From the NCBI RefSeq assembly GCF_004379255.2, contig NC_056040.1:30160852-30224851 (forward strand): DNA of 64,000 nt, given 5' to 3'. Within the stretch, counting starts at the first letter, position 1. Each line of letters starts with the position of its first letter. The stretch is from Salvia splendens (taxonomy: Eukaryota > Streptophyta > Magnoliopsida > Lamiales > Lamiaceae). This document shows positions 30,150 through 41,578 of this stretch, one piece after another. Position numbers and translations under genes: made by a program. The notes beneath the pieces were generated by a model. The model was not told where the DNA came from and did not search any database. It saw only the letters and a program-made list of their open reading frames with translations.

Positions 30150-30167
30150 TCCCCGACAACGGCGCCA
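30150..30167 (-). other. Primer binding site, tRNA-Asp type
   Basis: The minus strand reads TGGCGCCGTTGTCGGGGA, six bases inside the LTR edge at 30174. It matches the 3' end of tRNA-Asp with one apparent difference, the usual primer of Athila and Tat elements. Confidence 0.85.
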
Positions 30168-30173
30168 AAAACT

Positions 30174-31587
30174 TGGTGCACTTTTTATTAGCACTAAATA
30201 AACCTGCAAGTATACATAGTATATACAGTATAGCTAAAGGTCAGTATCGGATATCGAACACAGGGAAAACAATCACAAATTAGCTACCTTCTACTAAGCT
30301 TTGTTCACTATTTGGAAAACTGAAAGTTTTGGAGATTTTGAAAACTAAAAACAGTTTGAAAGCAATAAACAACTAATTGCAAATAATTAAAGAGGTAAAA
30401 ATATGAGAGATAAGAGACTTTCAGGGATGTGCGTTCGCAGTTATGGTTATACAAATTCCAAATACAATACTCTAGCATAGTTTATAATTCGATAGAACGA
30501 GTAACATAAGTTTTGCCCATGCGGTACAAGCGTAGATTACTAACACTAGGGTTGTCAATCCTAACTCCGTAACTCCTAAAAGCTCCTAAAACCCTTGGAA
30601 AGTCCCCACTCTCAATTAACAGTGCCATTTTAAGGGAAGCTAATTGTAGTGTCTACTAAGTGGATCTAACTCGCCAACCTCCTGTCACGATTATGTAGCA
30701 AGTTATATTAAATCATCACCGAATGTATCACTCAAACGTGAAGTATTATGGAACAACTTAGGGAAGAAATGAAGTAAAAACAAAACGGATATTAAATAGA
30801 AAACGGAATTGTATAACCAAAGTCGTTACTAACACATCTCTAGAATCCTATGAATTTAGTCACACATAATTGGGAAGACAAAATGAACATAAGAACTAAA
30901 GCTAATAAAACCCAAAGGTTGAATCCTTATAGCTCTTTGATGATCTCTTGCTTCCTTCTTCAACCCCTTGCACAATGAAGAACTCTCAAGTTTATGCTCT
31001 AGAATTATAAGGCAAAAAGAAGATACTAATAAAGAGGTTTGAGGGGATATTTATAGAGGAAAAATCGAGCAGTGTGAAATAAGGTAAAAGGTGGCTAAGC
31101 TTGGTAAATTTTGGGGAGAAAGTAGGTCAAATTTGTGCACCGCGTTTTCACAGCGGGCCGCTGCACCTTGGCCAGCGGTCGCTGCACATTGATCTGTAGC
31201 CTCCGCCTCTTGTATAGCGGTCGCTACACTATGTTGCAGTGGTCGCTGTGAATAATCACGTAGCTTCAGAAACTCTTCGAGCGGTCGTTGGGCGTGTTCT
31301 TCGTTTCAGCACAACTTTCTTCAGAGTGGACAACTACTGGCTCAGCGGTCGTTGGACCGCAGCGGTAGCTGTGCGTGTTGAAGCGGACCGCTGGACATCT
31401 TGAAAGCTCCAGATTTCCAACTTCGACTTTTTGCTGTCTTTGTAGGCTCAAATATGCACAAATCTCACAAAACACGTCAAAATACCAAAATAGAGAAAAT
31501 ATGCAAAATATGGACATGAATTGTGATTTTGACATTAAAAACGGACCAAATAAAGGCTTTAAAACAGTGCAAAATCAGAGCGTATCA
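30174..31587 (-). repeat. 5' LTR of the Athila-like element, with GC-rich dyad repeats
   Basis: On the plus strand it runs TGGTGCACTTTTTATTAG to GAGCGTATCA, 1414 bp; on the minus strand TGATACGC...GTGCACCA. A minus-strand TATA box (CTATAAATATC) is at 31047-31057. Upstream of it in the LTR's own sense, 31151-31393 holds about eight variants of AGCGGTCGCT. The solo LTR at 50969-52428 is the same family. No matching target duplication is found at the far side because that side is deleted. Confidence 0.85.
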
Positions 31588-32097
31588 CCCATAAATTCCG
31601 CAAATGCGGTCTTCACCTTGTCACCCTCGGAATAGTTGTGTAAGGAGAAGATTTTATCCACTTGAGATTCCCACTCTAAGTAGGCTTCGGGATCAAACTT
31701 GCCATGGAATTCGGGGAGGTTGTGTTTCAAGGTCTTAGACCGGTCATCAAACCTCGGTCGGAGTCCCTCCTCATGGTACCTATCCATCCTAAATCTATCC
31801 ACACAAAGCTCCATCCCTCCATGTTGGTTTCCTACCCCAAAACGACCATACCCCCCATTTCCTCCTCCAAACCGCCTATTGGCTACATTACCTCCCCCCC
31901 CCAAACCGTCCATTCTCCAAGTTGTTAACTCTATCCCGAACATTCCCTCCTTACCATCCCTCATATACCTCCTCTTCAAAAAATTCCTCTGGGACCTCAT
32001 TGTGCATAGCATTGCCATAGGAGTGGGAGGTCTAGTCCTCCGCTCTTCCTTCAAAGTGTTGAACTCTTCAAATATTGTGTTTTGGGTGGCAAGTATA
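31588..32097 (-). pseudogene. Ty3/gypsy gag N-terminal fragment
   Basis: On the minus strand the frame from about 32097 reads LATQNTIFEEFNTLKEERR, then a Gly/Asn-rich stretch, then the gag core FDPEAYLEWESQVDKIF and KVKTAFAEFMGD. It is cut at 31587 by the LTR. The upstream end is lost in AT-rich DNA at ~32100. It is likely the 5' part of the chromovirus-like element whose remainder is at 26378-27845. Confidence 0.75.
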
Positions 32098-32282
32098 TAA
32101 TATTTACGATAATTTTGAATGTATAAAATATTTATAATTATTTTATATTTTTAAATGAATAATACATATTTGCAAGCTAATGCATGTTTATATTTTATTA
32201 ATGAAGCTAGTGCTACTTAAATATTAATATAAAATTATTTATTTTATTATTAAAAATCATATTAAATTAAATTAAATATTTA

Positions 32283-32465
32283 AATATTAAATTCCGCCCT
32301 CGCCATTTTCGGAGTCTGGATCCGCCACTGGCGGAATCCGACTAATCCTGCTCGTCTGAGTTTACGGATTAAGGCCGAAAGTCTCCCAGCGGGTGGCGGG
32401 ATTTGAACCGTGTTTGATAACATGTACATGTACTAGGCTCTCACACTATACCGCGATTATTTGCA
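32283..32465 (-). repeat. Possible tRNA-derived SINE fragment
   Basis: The minus strand contains GGTTCAAATCCCGCC (about 32399-32413), a good Pol III B box. About 40 bases upstream of it in that sense is GTGTGAGAGCCTAGT, a weak A box. A GC-rich body follows and ends in AT-rich text. No tRNA cloverleaf can be drawn. No target duplication was found. Confidence 0.35.
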
Positions 32466-33060
32466 AAGCGGACTCGCATGAAGATGGTTTTTGTTGTACA
32501 ACAAAGATAATATGCTAGTTGTTATTGTAGCGCTAGAGGCATCATCCACTGTGTATGACATAATAGCAAGTGTTATCAGGAGGAACTGGAACTTAACTCA
32601 TGGAGTCGACACCATAGAAGAATCAGCTAGTGGTCAGCTCTGAAATTCCCGGGGACATGGTAAACTCTAGCTAGAGATGACGGTTCTTAACTTGTTGGTG
32701 ATTTTTTTCTATTTAACTGTTGCTTTACTGAACTGATGGTTTGCATTCATAATAAAAAAAAATCTAAGAGAATAGGACCACATATTGCCTCCGTAAACAA
32801 ATGTTTCCTCTCCTATGTACAAGAGGTCCATCACTTATTTGCTATACCACTACGAAAATGATCAGCTTTGAATATAATGTTGTTCAATAATGGGCTATCT
32901 AGTTATATAATCAACTTGTCACCCATAAATCAATAATTTAGCCTATTAAATCAAATTTCTACTTTGTCGAATACCTTAATTTTGTATACGACCTCAAAAA
33001 GCACCAAGATTTATGTAGCTGAAATTGGGCCTATATTCAAAATATACGAGAAGACGCATC
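32466..33060. other. Intergenic, no gene recognised
   Basis: 32480-32690 is less AT-rich than its surroundings and could be an exon relic (one frame reads RRNWNLTHGVDTIEESASGQ), but I do not recognise the family. The rest is AT-rich with no supported feature. Confidence 0.3.
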
Positions 33061-33082
33061 ATTGATGGATGCTAATGCGACC

Positions 33083-33592
33083 ACTTTTAATAATGAAAAG
33101 TATTATAGTATCACTAAGTTCTTATTAAAAATAAAAATAATTGAGTTAAATATGGTTATTATTTTCATAGCACTAATATATGGAGTAGTAAGTAGTTTCA
33201 ACCAAATTCCAACAATTCGTTTATTAAAATGTTATTTTTTAAATACTGGAATAACAATACTATAATTTAACTTGACATTGATTTCAATGTAATTCTCATA
33301 AATGGTTGTTTTGATTGAAACCTTGAACATTAATCATAAATTAATGAAGAAAAATAGGACTAGTTGTTGTAGTTTATCCCTGGAGGTTTGAAGTCATAAA
33401 ATATTGGTAAGAACTTTCAGAAAAATTATAAAAATAGCTCAAATTAAAAAAAAGTCCAAAAAATAGTCTGAAGTTTCCCGAAACTCAAAATGTTTATATA
33501 TGTGGTTTTCTGAGACTATTGGGGTTTTATTGAACACAATTATATTTTCTACTCACGTATCATTTATTAGAATTGTCGAAAGAGATCAAATA

Positions 33593-33634
<42 letters not shown>

Positions 33635-34095
33635 TTTTAATAATGAAAGTCTTATAGTATCACTAAATTCTTATTAAAAATAAAATTATGATTATTATTT
33701 TCATAACACTAATATATAAGTAGTTGTTCAACTAAGTTCCAACAATTCGTTTATTAAAACATTATTTTTAAAATATTGGAATAACAGTATAATTTAACTT
33801 GACATTAATTTCAATGTAGTTCTAATAAATCTTTCTAATCTGGGTATATATTATTTTCATCGAATTTTTCGCACATTATAAAATTTGATGTCATTAAAAT
33901 GGTCAAAGTTAAACCATGTTCTAGGATTCTATTAATTTTCCAATAATTAATGAATTAATGACCCACTCATTACATAATTACTCACAAATGGTTGTTTTGG
34001 TTGAAACCTTGAATATTAATCATAAATTAATGAAGAAAAAAATAGGACTAGTTGTTGTAGTTTATCGCTGGAGGTTTGAAGTCAAAAGTTCTGTC
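33083..34095. repeat. Imperfect direct duplication with a (TA)n tract between copies
   Basis: 33083-33400 and 33630-34095 share long blocks in order: ACTTTTAATAATGAAA, CCAACAATTCGTTTATTAAA, TAATTTAACTTGACATT, AAATGGTTGTTTT and GTTGTAGTTTATC. The second copy has an extra ~150 bp inside (about 33835-33985). A (TA) run lies at 33595-33631. The copies differ at many positions, so the duplication is old. Confidence 0.8.
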
Positions 34096-34557
34096 ATAGT
34101 AGTATAATTAAATATATTCTATCCAGTCCCATAAAAACATGTGCACTTTTCATTTTCGTCCATCACGTAAAAAAATTTACATTATTTTTATAGAAAGTTG
34201 TTCCCACCTTATTATTTATATATATCAATTTATTTACAACTTATATCATTATGACCACCTTTTTATACAGAAGAAGCAATATAGAAATTATTGAGTTAAA
34301 CTAATGTTGATTTGATGACTGCACCAAATAAAAACTTGGGTAGTCATTGAATAAAGTATAGACATTATTGCACTAGTAGTCTGAGTTTTGAAGATAATAG
34401 ATTTTTTATGTGTAGTTGTTATTACGAAAAGATTAATTAAGTTGGTTATGATAGTTGACTATGATTTATGTGAAATGAGGGAGGCAATATTCATTCAATT
34501 AAGCTCTATATAAATATAGGTATATTAATTGATGTTTGAGTTCCAAGTCAACCATTA
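34096..34557. other. AT-rich flank with one MITE-like arm
   Basis: 34126-34280 (AGTCCCATAAAAACATGTGCAC and following) resembles the left half of the Stowaway-type element at 46899-47193, without a matching right end. The remainder is upstream flank of the pyruvate carrier-like pseudogene; no regulatory site is supported. Confidence 0.4.
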
Positions 34558-35282
34558 ATGGCAGCCTCCTCCTTGTGGAATCATCCCGCCGGCCCCCAAA
34601 ACCAGTAGTTCTCCTATCCTTTCTCTCCATCTAATTAAATTTATAGTTAGGAATTAATGTTTTATTTTGTGTTTCAATAGCTAGTGGAATTTCAATTTAA
34701 TCTTAACCTAGCTATATTATTACTCATTATGCAGTTCACTTCTGGGCCCCAACCTTCAAATGGGGTTTAAACAATAGCAAACGTTGCAGATTTTAGTAAG
34801 CCACATGAAAGCATCTCATATCCTCAACAAATAGGTATGCTACGCGTTTATAATTCTTGTCAATTTAATTAAATACTTAAAAAAGAATGATGTCTTTTAT
34901 AGCTCTTGCTGCTTCTGGACTCATATGGGCTCGTTACACTACTATAGTTACCCCGGTTAGTAAACCCATTCTCCTCAAAAATAAATAAATGCATATCACT
35001 GTTTAGGTACTACCATAGTATTGTTTAAACAAATTGTGGTCTATATATAAAGTTCACAATGTTATACATAAAAATTTAACAACTTCACATTTGTTTGGAA
35101 TTGTTCAACATAAGAATTAAACTCTCAGCTTGCAATATTAATACTTGCATCGGATTGAAATTTGGAAATAAAACGAGATCTTCCCAAAATGCATGTATAT
35201 ATCTCAATAACAAAATTGATATAATTTAAATTAAGAGATATAGATAGCGAATTAATATAAAATTCAGAGATAGAGATAGAGT

Positions 35283-36052
35283 TAGGGGTGTGGAAACGGG
35301 TACCCGCGGGTACCCGAACTCGAAAAGCTCAATATTTTACTACCCAATCCCGACCGGTATAGTTATACAGGTATCTCAAACCTGCAGGCATCATTTGAGT
35401 TGATATGTGTGTGTCACTATGTGTACGTATATAATATATATGTGTACCAATATATGTGTGTATTGCTATTGATTGTTACTAGCACTCAATCCGTCCACCA
35501 TTAGGAGTTCAAGTTTACCATTTTAGTCCATTACCAATTAGGAGTTTCGGTTTACTTTCACTATAAATGATAGATAGACCCAACAAGCCAATAACTCATT
35601 TCACTCACATTTTATTATAAAACTATATATAAAAATATGTCTCACTTTTCACTATCTTTTACCACCCACTTTTCATTATATTTCTTAAAACTTATGTCAA
35701 ACTCAAATGAGACTCCTATTGGCGGACATTATATATGTGGGTGTACATGTAGTATAATACATGTGTATGCTACTGTGTTTTATATAGAGCGAATAAAAAT
35801 AAATAAAGTTTATTGGGCATTAAATATTTGAAATTAACTAACTAAAATAAAAAATTTGAAAACCCCAATCCTAAAATTATCGGGTATTATTGGGATTGTC
35901 GGATATACCCGTACCCGCAAAACTTTAAAACTTACTACCCAATCCTGCCCCGTTTCCCGCTATCGTCGGGTAGTGGGTGGTACCCGATACCCGACGGGTA
36001 TCAGGTCGGGATGGGAAGTACCCATTACCCGCTACCCATTTCGCCACCCCTA
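35283..36052. mobile_element. Non-autonomous hAT-like element with 8-bp duplication
   Basis: Left end TAGGGGTGTGGAAACGGGTA and right end TACCCATTTCGCCACCCCTA are inverted repeats. The target duplication is GATAGAGT (35275-35282) and GATATAGT (36053-36060), one mismatch. Subterminal repeats GGGTACCCG/CCCGTACCCG are plentiful. It is 770 bp, noncoding, and is itself interrupted by a Stowaway-like MITE. Confidence 0.85.
35487..35728. mobile_element. Stowaway-like MITE nested in the hAT-like element
   Basis: Left CAATCCGTCCACCATTAGG and right GAGACTCCTATTGGCGGAC are degenerate inverted repeats. The body (CACTATAAATGATAGATAG, ACATTTTATTATAAAACT) matches the MITE at 14101-14338. Edges are approximate. 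Confidence 0.65.
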
Positions 36053-36442
36053 GATATAGTCATAGTCTCATAGAGATATATAGAGCAAATCAAAAGAAAA
36101 CAATCAAATTAATTTGTATAAATTGTAGCCATAAGACCGACAAAATTGAGTTGGAGATATGCTCAATTTAATTTATTATCAAATTAACTGAGTATAGAAC
36201 CAATGATTATTTTTAAGCTAAGTATAACCGAATGTGTGCGAAATAGTTGTACTAGGTCTACCAAGATAAATATTCTATGTATTCATTGAAGTATATTAAT
36301 TGTAGCTGTGAAGCAATTAAAGAAAATACTACCAGTAATTGAAAATGATCATTTTGTTGTCAAAGAAAAATTGGAACTTATTCGGTGTGAGCTTGGGAAT
36401 GTCATCACAGGGATTTGTCAACTTGCCCGCAAGTCTTGGTAA

Positions 36443-37033
36443 GTACTCACTACTCTATATGTTAATTTAGGTTTGCGACTTTTTAATTATATGATTTCAT
36501 ATTACTCATATGTATGTTAATGTTACATTTATCCTGATCAAATTATAATTATGACTATTAAGCCTAGTTAAGGATTGATCATTTTTATGTGAGATTAATA
36601 ATAAATTATACATGGTGCTCGCTATTTAGGAGATATTAGTCATTTCCCTAACTCTCATATTATTTATAAAGCTTTTAAAGTTTCGAAAGTCAATATAAAA
36701 ATACTCAAGATTTTATAGTATTTTCAGATAATAATTTTTTGTTAATATTACTTTAGATTATAATTTTATTTGTCCCAGTCCGCGAGCGAGTACACAAGCT
36801 GTTGTAGCTCTAATTAAATTTCTTGAACTGTAATTGTCAGCTTATAAAAAGTACAAAGTTAATGTATTCTTCAAGTGTTTCAACTAATTTATTAATTTTT
36901 TTATATCTTATCTACGTCTAGGTGATCAATAAAGCAAAGGAGTAATGTCACTTGCCAAATAATATAGTTCACCATTCAAATAACATTAATTAGTGCACCT
37001 TTGTTTTACAATTGCATGCATGGTTATATATAA
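36443..37033. other. AT-rich intergenic DNA
   Basis: I see no gene or repeat that can be supported here beyond simple AT-rich text. Confidence 0.5.
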
Positions 37034-37902
37034 GAGCATCCACAACTGTGCTATTGCCAACGAGCACGGTTGTGGGCCCGGCCCCACTTTTTTGTCTGCT
37101 CTTAGGCAAGAGCACAACACCCACATTCGTGCTCTTCCGCAAGGACAAGCACAAGGGTCCCACCATTCTATTATTCAATTTAAATAAAAACATTTCCATA
37201 ATATTAAAATTCATTAAAAAAAAACCGAAATAATATTACAAATTACAAATAAAATAAAAATTACATAATTAAAATACTAAAAAATAAAATTACATAATTA
37301 AAATCCTAAAAATTAAAAATTACATAATTAAACTCCTACAAATTAAAAATTACATAATTAAACTCCTAAAAATTAAAAATTACATATTTAAAGGCTAAAA
37401 ATACCCCCAATTGTTTTTGGAGTCCCAATATCATGGCCTCATGCGATCGAAGTTATGGGGGGGTCATAGTTGACCTATCAGCCATATTGAGTTGGGCCAA
37501 AATCCCCCACAACGAGTTGGTGGGGGTGTAGTGTATTGTGAATTTTTTGGTGTGAAAGTGAGGGTATTTATAGATGAAAATGTGTATTTTTTGGGGAAAA
37601 AATTGAAAAATAAATTAAAAATGGGTAGAAAACGGATATAATTTTTTGGGAAGTGGGAATTTTTTTTCTTTTTAATCGGTTTTTTTAATTAAAAATCAAA
37701 TTTTTTTTAAAAAAATAAATCAAATTGCCAACGGCTATGCCGTTGGCCAATCACCGCCTGCCACGTCGCCTGCTCGCTGGCACGGACGTGCTCGATGCAT
37801 CGAGCAGCGCCGTGCCAGCGGCACGAGTGCAGCGGCGGACAGCGTCTCCGTGCCGCTGGCACGGACTGACGGACGAGCTGCAGCTCGCCGTTGTGGATGC
37901 TC
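37034..37902. mobile_element. Harbinger-type (Tourist-like) MITE with TAA duplication
   Basis: GAGCATCCACAAC at the left and GTTGTGGATGCTC at the right are perfect inverted repeats; TAA flanks both sides (37031-37033, 37903-37905). The ends match those of the Harbinger elements at 12150 and 44561. No transposase remains. 37240-37385 contains a ~32-bp tandem repeat (TTACATAATTAAA...TAAAAATTAAAAA) and the right 170 bp is GC-rich with self-complementary blocks. Confidence 0.88.
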
Positions 37903-37994
37903 TAATACTCTAGGTTTCTTCAGTAATAATAAAGGCTATATTTCTGTTAAATGAAATCCTAGAGATATTACTCGCTCTACAATGCATTATCTAA

Positions 37995-39990
37995 TTCTAT
38001 TTGATTAGCTGAATGGACTGATCCTCCTCATCCTCATCAAGAAGAGCTGCATGGACTCTATCCATATCCTCAGGCTACATATACCATAGACGAACCAAGT
38101 AAGGAAAGGAGTTTCCACAACTAATGGAGTATGCTTAAGCACATTGTATAAAATATAAATACACAAACATGATACCTCAAGGCAAAAGCCGGCAGCACGT
38201 GCACACAGGGGATGGAATGACACACGGCAATTAAAGTCGGAGCACTGATTTTCAGAAGAAGAAAATAAGGATGAACATGACAAAGTTTCTATAGAAGCAT
38301 AGTCAGAAGAATATGAACTAACATAAATGTCAACTAACCAAACCACCCATCAGTAGAGTTAATAGATTTTTTCCAAACTGGGCCTTTACTTTTCATGATT
38401 GATAAGATAGGTGATAAGTATTTTTATCCTCATTACTAGGATTCCTCCAATCCAACCTTTTCCATGGAATATGAATCAAGCAAAACTAAATCATACAGTA
38501 GGAATGATCAAGGGCATTGTGATATTCTAAAACTCCAATCCATCTAAGTATACAAGGGACTAACCTATACTATATTTAGCTATCTAAGCTGATCCTCAAA
38601 AGTAAACACCCCCTTAAGAGAAGCATAATTTTTTTTCAGGATTACTGATCCCAAAAATACGCTGCAAGATGTGTGACAGCCATCAGTAGAATTTGATGCA
38701 GAATCACAGATGGACCCTTTGTGTCAAACGAGAATATGTACATGTATAAAACATTATTAAAGTCAGAACATGAATTCTGTTGAATAGTTCAAAAAGGGTT
38801 ATTAAACTCATAAACTCAGAACATTATTAAACAAGACAATTTAGCTAAGAATTTTAGTTCAAAAAGGAATTAGCTATGAAGTTGCAGGGAACAAATAGAG
38901 ACCTGGAATCCATATGGCGCAAGCCAAATGAGCCCAACAGTCATCTCCTGAAGTTAAATTCATTCAGAACATCAAGCTGGTTTTATTTATTGATTATCGA
39001 ATACAGCAAATGGTCGGATGAAGAAGTGGAAAAATTAAAGGTAGTATTAATCTTAAAGTACCTACTACAGGAAAAAGGCAGCATAGAGGAGATACAGGTG
39101 CTCCAGGACGGCATAAGTTGCATAACCAAAGCACTCCACCACAGCATCTGGCATGCACCTGAGCAGGTATACATGACAAAAAAGGAGAGAGAAGAAACTT
39201 CAATAAAAATCCAAAACAGTGAAGTTACCATATTCTTGAAACAGAAAATTAAAAGCAAGCAAAATATATGGAGTACACAGAATTAGTAGCATAACATACT
39301 GATGGCAGGATATCAGTCTAAAAGTGTTTTCAACAACAAAGTTAGCTGATGCAAAGTCAGGCTACCTTGCTCTGTAAATTCAATTTACAACAGAGGATAC
39401 TCATGGTAGAGCAGTTTAAGGAACATCAATTTCATAACTTCACTGCAGTATAAGAAAAGATTTTACGAAATTGTGAAGCTGCGAGATATCAGAAATCAGG
39501 CGATAAATATTTTTTGCAAGCTTGGGTTATCAGGAAAGGGAAGGGGAATAAGAAAATCAATGCAACCAGCAAAAAGTTCAAGCAATTGACAATAGATTTA
39601 GAACTAATTGACATAAGCATGGTCATGGTAAAACCATTGAATCTCAATACAAGAGTCTTGCCAACAAGTCAAGCAACATGATTTTTGCTAAAATCATTCT
39701 GGAGTTGCATAAAATAAAATTTTGAAATCAGTGAAAAAGAAATTAATTTAGTAGCAAGGTTCTCTAACATAATTGCATAACACTGAGAACAAAGAAAATA
39801 AAATAGGAAAGCTATTTGTAATAATGGTTCCTTGACAGAAAGGAGGACCAACTCGCTGTATTAATGTAAATAACGGATCAATGCAGTTCATTTAATGACA
39901 AATCAGATAATAAATGTCGCAAGATACGGACTTACCATCATCCTGCATTTGTCACACTGGAGAAATAAGTTGTTCTCGTACTCCTGAATT
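37995..39990 (-). pseudogene. ATX-like (trithorax) PHD/ePHD exons, degenerate
   Basis: Exon-like blocks appear in order on the minus strand. 39987-39935 reads YENNLFLQCDKCRMM and ends at a GT donor. 39170-39050 reads VHARC..., LWLCNLCRPGAP and PVVG. 38720-38660 is a degraded TDG...H-L block. 38260-38180 reads CSDFNCRVSFHPLCARAAGFCLE. 38080-37995 reads PEDMDRVHAALLDEDEEDQ. This order matches the PHD and extended PHD fingers of plant ATX1/ATX2 histone H3K4 methyltransferases. The SET domain and N-terminal domains are not in the window, and frame defects occur between blocks. It is a partial gene copy that cannot encode the enzyme. Confidence 0.75.
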
Positions 39991-40090
39991 AAATATTCGA
40001 AATTATTATTCAACTCATGAAATATAGTTTTGCTGATAATGAAATTATGTTTAAATATATTAGAAAAAGATGAAGAGAACTACAATACAT

Positions 40091-41578
40091 TGTTAGGATT
40101 GCTATACTGAAAAACATATTCCACGCATGTTGCATGGATAGAATTGCTTGTATACAATGTATTCTACAATCCACTTTTAACCCAAGAGGAGAAGAAGTAA
40201 TTTTTATCGCATTGGTTTTTGCTTGTGCATTTATAAGATGTTTCTCTAACATTTAAATGTATAAGAAGCAAACAAGTCTAATTCTTCTGCATAGTAGACT
40301 GGTCATGAACGACGTTCACAGAAGGTGACGCAGTCGGTTCTTTGTAGATGAGAAACAGAATTTCACAACCTAGATAGGCTTTGGCTACCTATCGTGAAAG
40401 ATTGCAGTGTCAGTCCGCACGTTTCCTTACCTTAGGAAATAAACGACACTGGAGTGGTATAGCACTGAAGGATCTAACAGTTGAGATAAGTCTTTCTTGC
40501 TATTTACTGAAAGACGAGGTCTCAGTGATTGTTATTTCTTAATCATTGTTGACATAGCATTGAGCATACGATATTGATTGTCCACTACTTTGCTTTATCA
40601 AATGGCGCAGATTTTTCGCAATCTAAGAATCTTGATATCTTGGGTAATGGTGATCAATGTCTAGAGGTGCTAGTATTGTTATTACAATGAATCGTGTGCT
40701 AGATGAGTCCAGTTTGATAATATCCTCAAGAGGTGTTTGAAAAAGGTTTTATCATTCAGAGACCCGACCGGTTGAAATTTATTCCAGAATAATAAATAAA
40801 GATTTTGAACTAGACAACTTTTGGAAAAATATATTAATTAATTAATTAAAGTCAAATAGCAGACTTAAATTTTAATTATTGGATATTTATATCTTAAACA
40901 GGGGAAATAATAAATTAAAGAGGTAAAGCTCAGATTACTCATAATTTGGAATTTGACGGGTAGTCAATATTATTACACTATAGTGGATGATAATAATATT
41001 CCTTTTGGATTTGAATTGAATTGGTGCTCAATTTAATTAGTAAAAGTCCAATAGATTTGGCCCAAATCCAACCTCCATGGATCCCTAATCTGGCTCATTA
41101 CAACTCTATATAAATGAGACTAAATAGAAGACAAAAGAATTAATTTTATCATTAATTGAGCTTAAAATTTCGTGCTCCCTCTCTCTAGAGGAGAAGAAAA
41201 TTTTCACCCCTACTGGTGGGAATTCTGTCTTCTGTCTAGTCAAGTCATTTTCGATTCTAACAAGCTTTTCCCACCCAAAGGCCATTATCTGAGTCTGGAA
41301 TACAAACTAGAAGGTTCGTGGTTGAGTATGAAGAACATCACTTGGAGAAGGCGCAAGCAATCGACGATTCTTTGGAGAATCAGATCGGTAAATCTAAACC
41401 GAAGGAATTTATGAATTAGGGTTTAAATTCCTTAAGAATGAATTATTGTGCGTTCTTGTATTCAATTGAATGTTTAACATGTGATTAATTAATCCCATAA
41501 TCTATCAAGTAGATATGTAGATCTTGCTTATTTGGTTCTGCATGTCTTACGTTGTGCAAGGGGTACCAAACCCCAACA
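40091..41578 (+). repeat. LTR-like repeat, probably a solo copia LTR
   Basis: Begins TGTTAGGATTGCTATACTG and ends GGTACCAAACCCCAACA, giving related TGTT...AACA ends. A TATA region (CTCTATATAAATGAG) is at about 41105. No primer site follows and no coding domain is present. Flanks TACAT (left) and AATTC (right) do not match, so the left edge is uncertain or the copy arose by recombination between elements. The small open frame at 41172-41414 is not supported as a gene. Confidence 0.5.

Larger units (their letters stand above)
34558..36442 (+). pseudogene. Mitochondrial pyruvate carrier-like gene with three frame breaks
   Basis: Four exon-like blocks keep their splice sites. 34558 to about 34601 reads MAASSLWNHPAGP. 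34735-34834 reads HFWAPTFKWG and, in another frame, ANVADFSKPHESISYPQQI. 34903-34955 reads ALAASGLIWARYTTIVTP. 36366-36442 reads KNWNLFGVSLG and, in another frame, TGICQLARKSW. These are the hallmarks of the MPC family, small inner-mitochondrial-membrane proteins that import pyruvate. An extra base lies in exon 1, an extra base in exon 2, and a missing base in exon 4, so no full product can be made. Retained introns show a duplicated or decayed gene rather than a retrocopy. A hAT-like element is inserted in its last intron. Confidence 0.82.

Noticed and set aside
16204..31587. The LTRs at 16204-17555 and 30174-31587 as the two ends of one element
   Set aside because: They align only over the first ~120 bases and the outer flanks (CAACA and CCCAT) do not match, so they are from two related families.
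32395..32470. tRNA-like GGTTCAAATCC motif on the minus strand
   Set aside because: No acceptor stem, anticodon arm or full cloverleaf could be drawn, so it is kept only as a possible SINE B box.
38876..39286. 136-codon plus-strand frame
   Set aside because: It overlaps the better-supported ATX-like exon on the minus strand and shows no domain.
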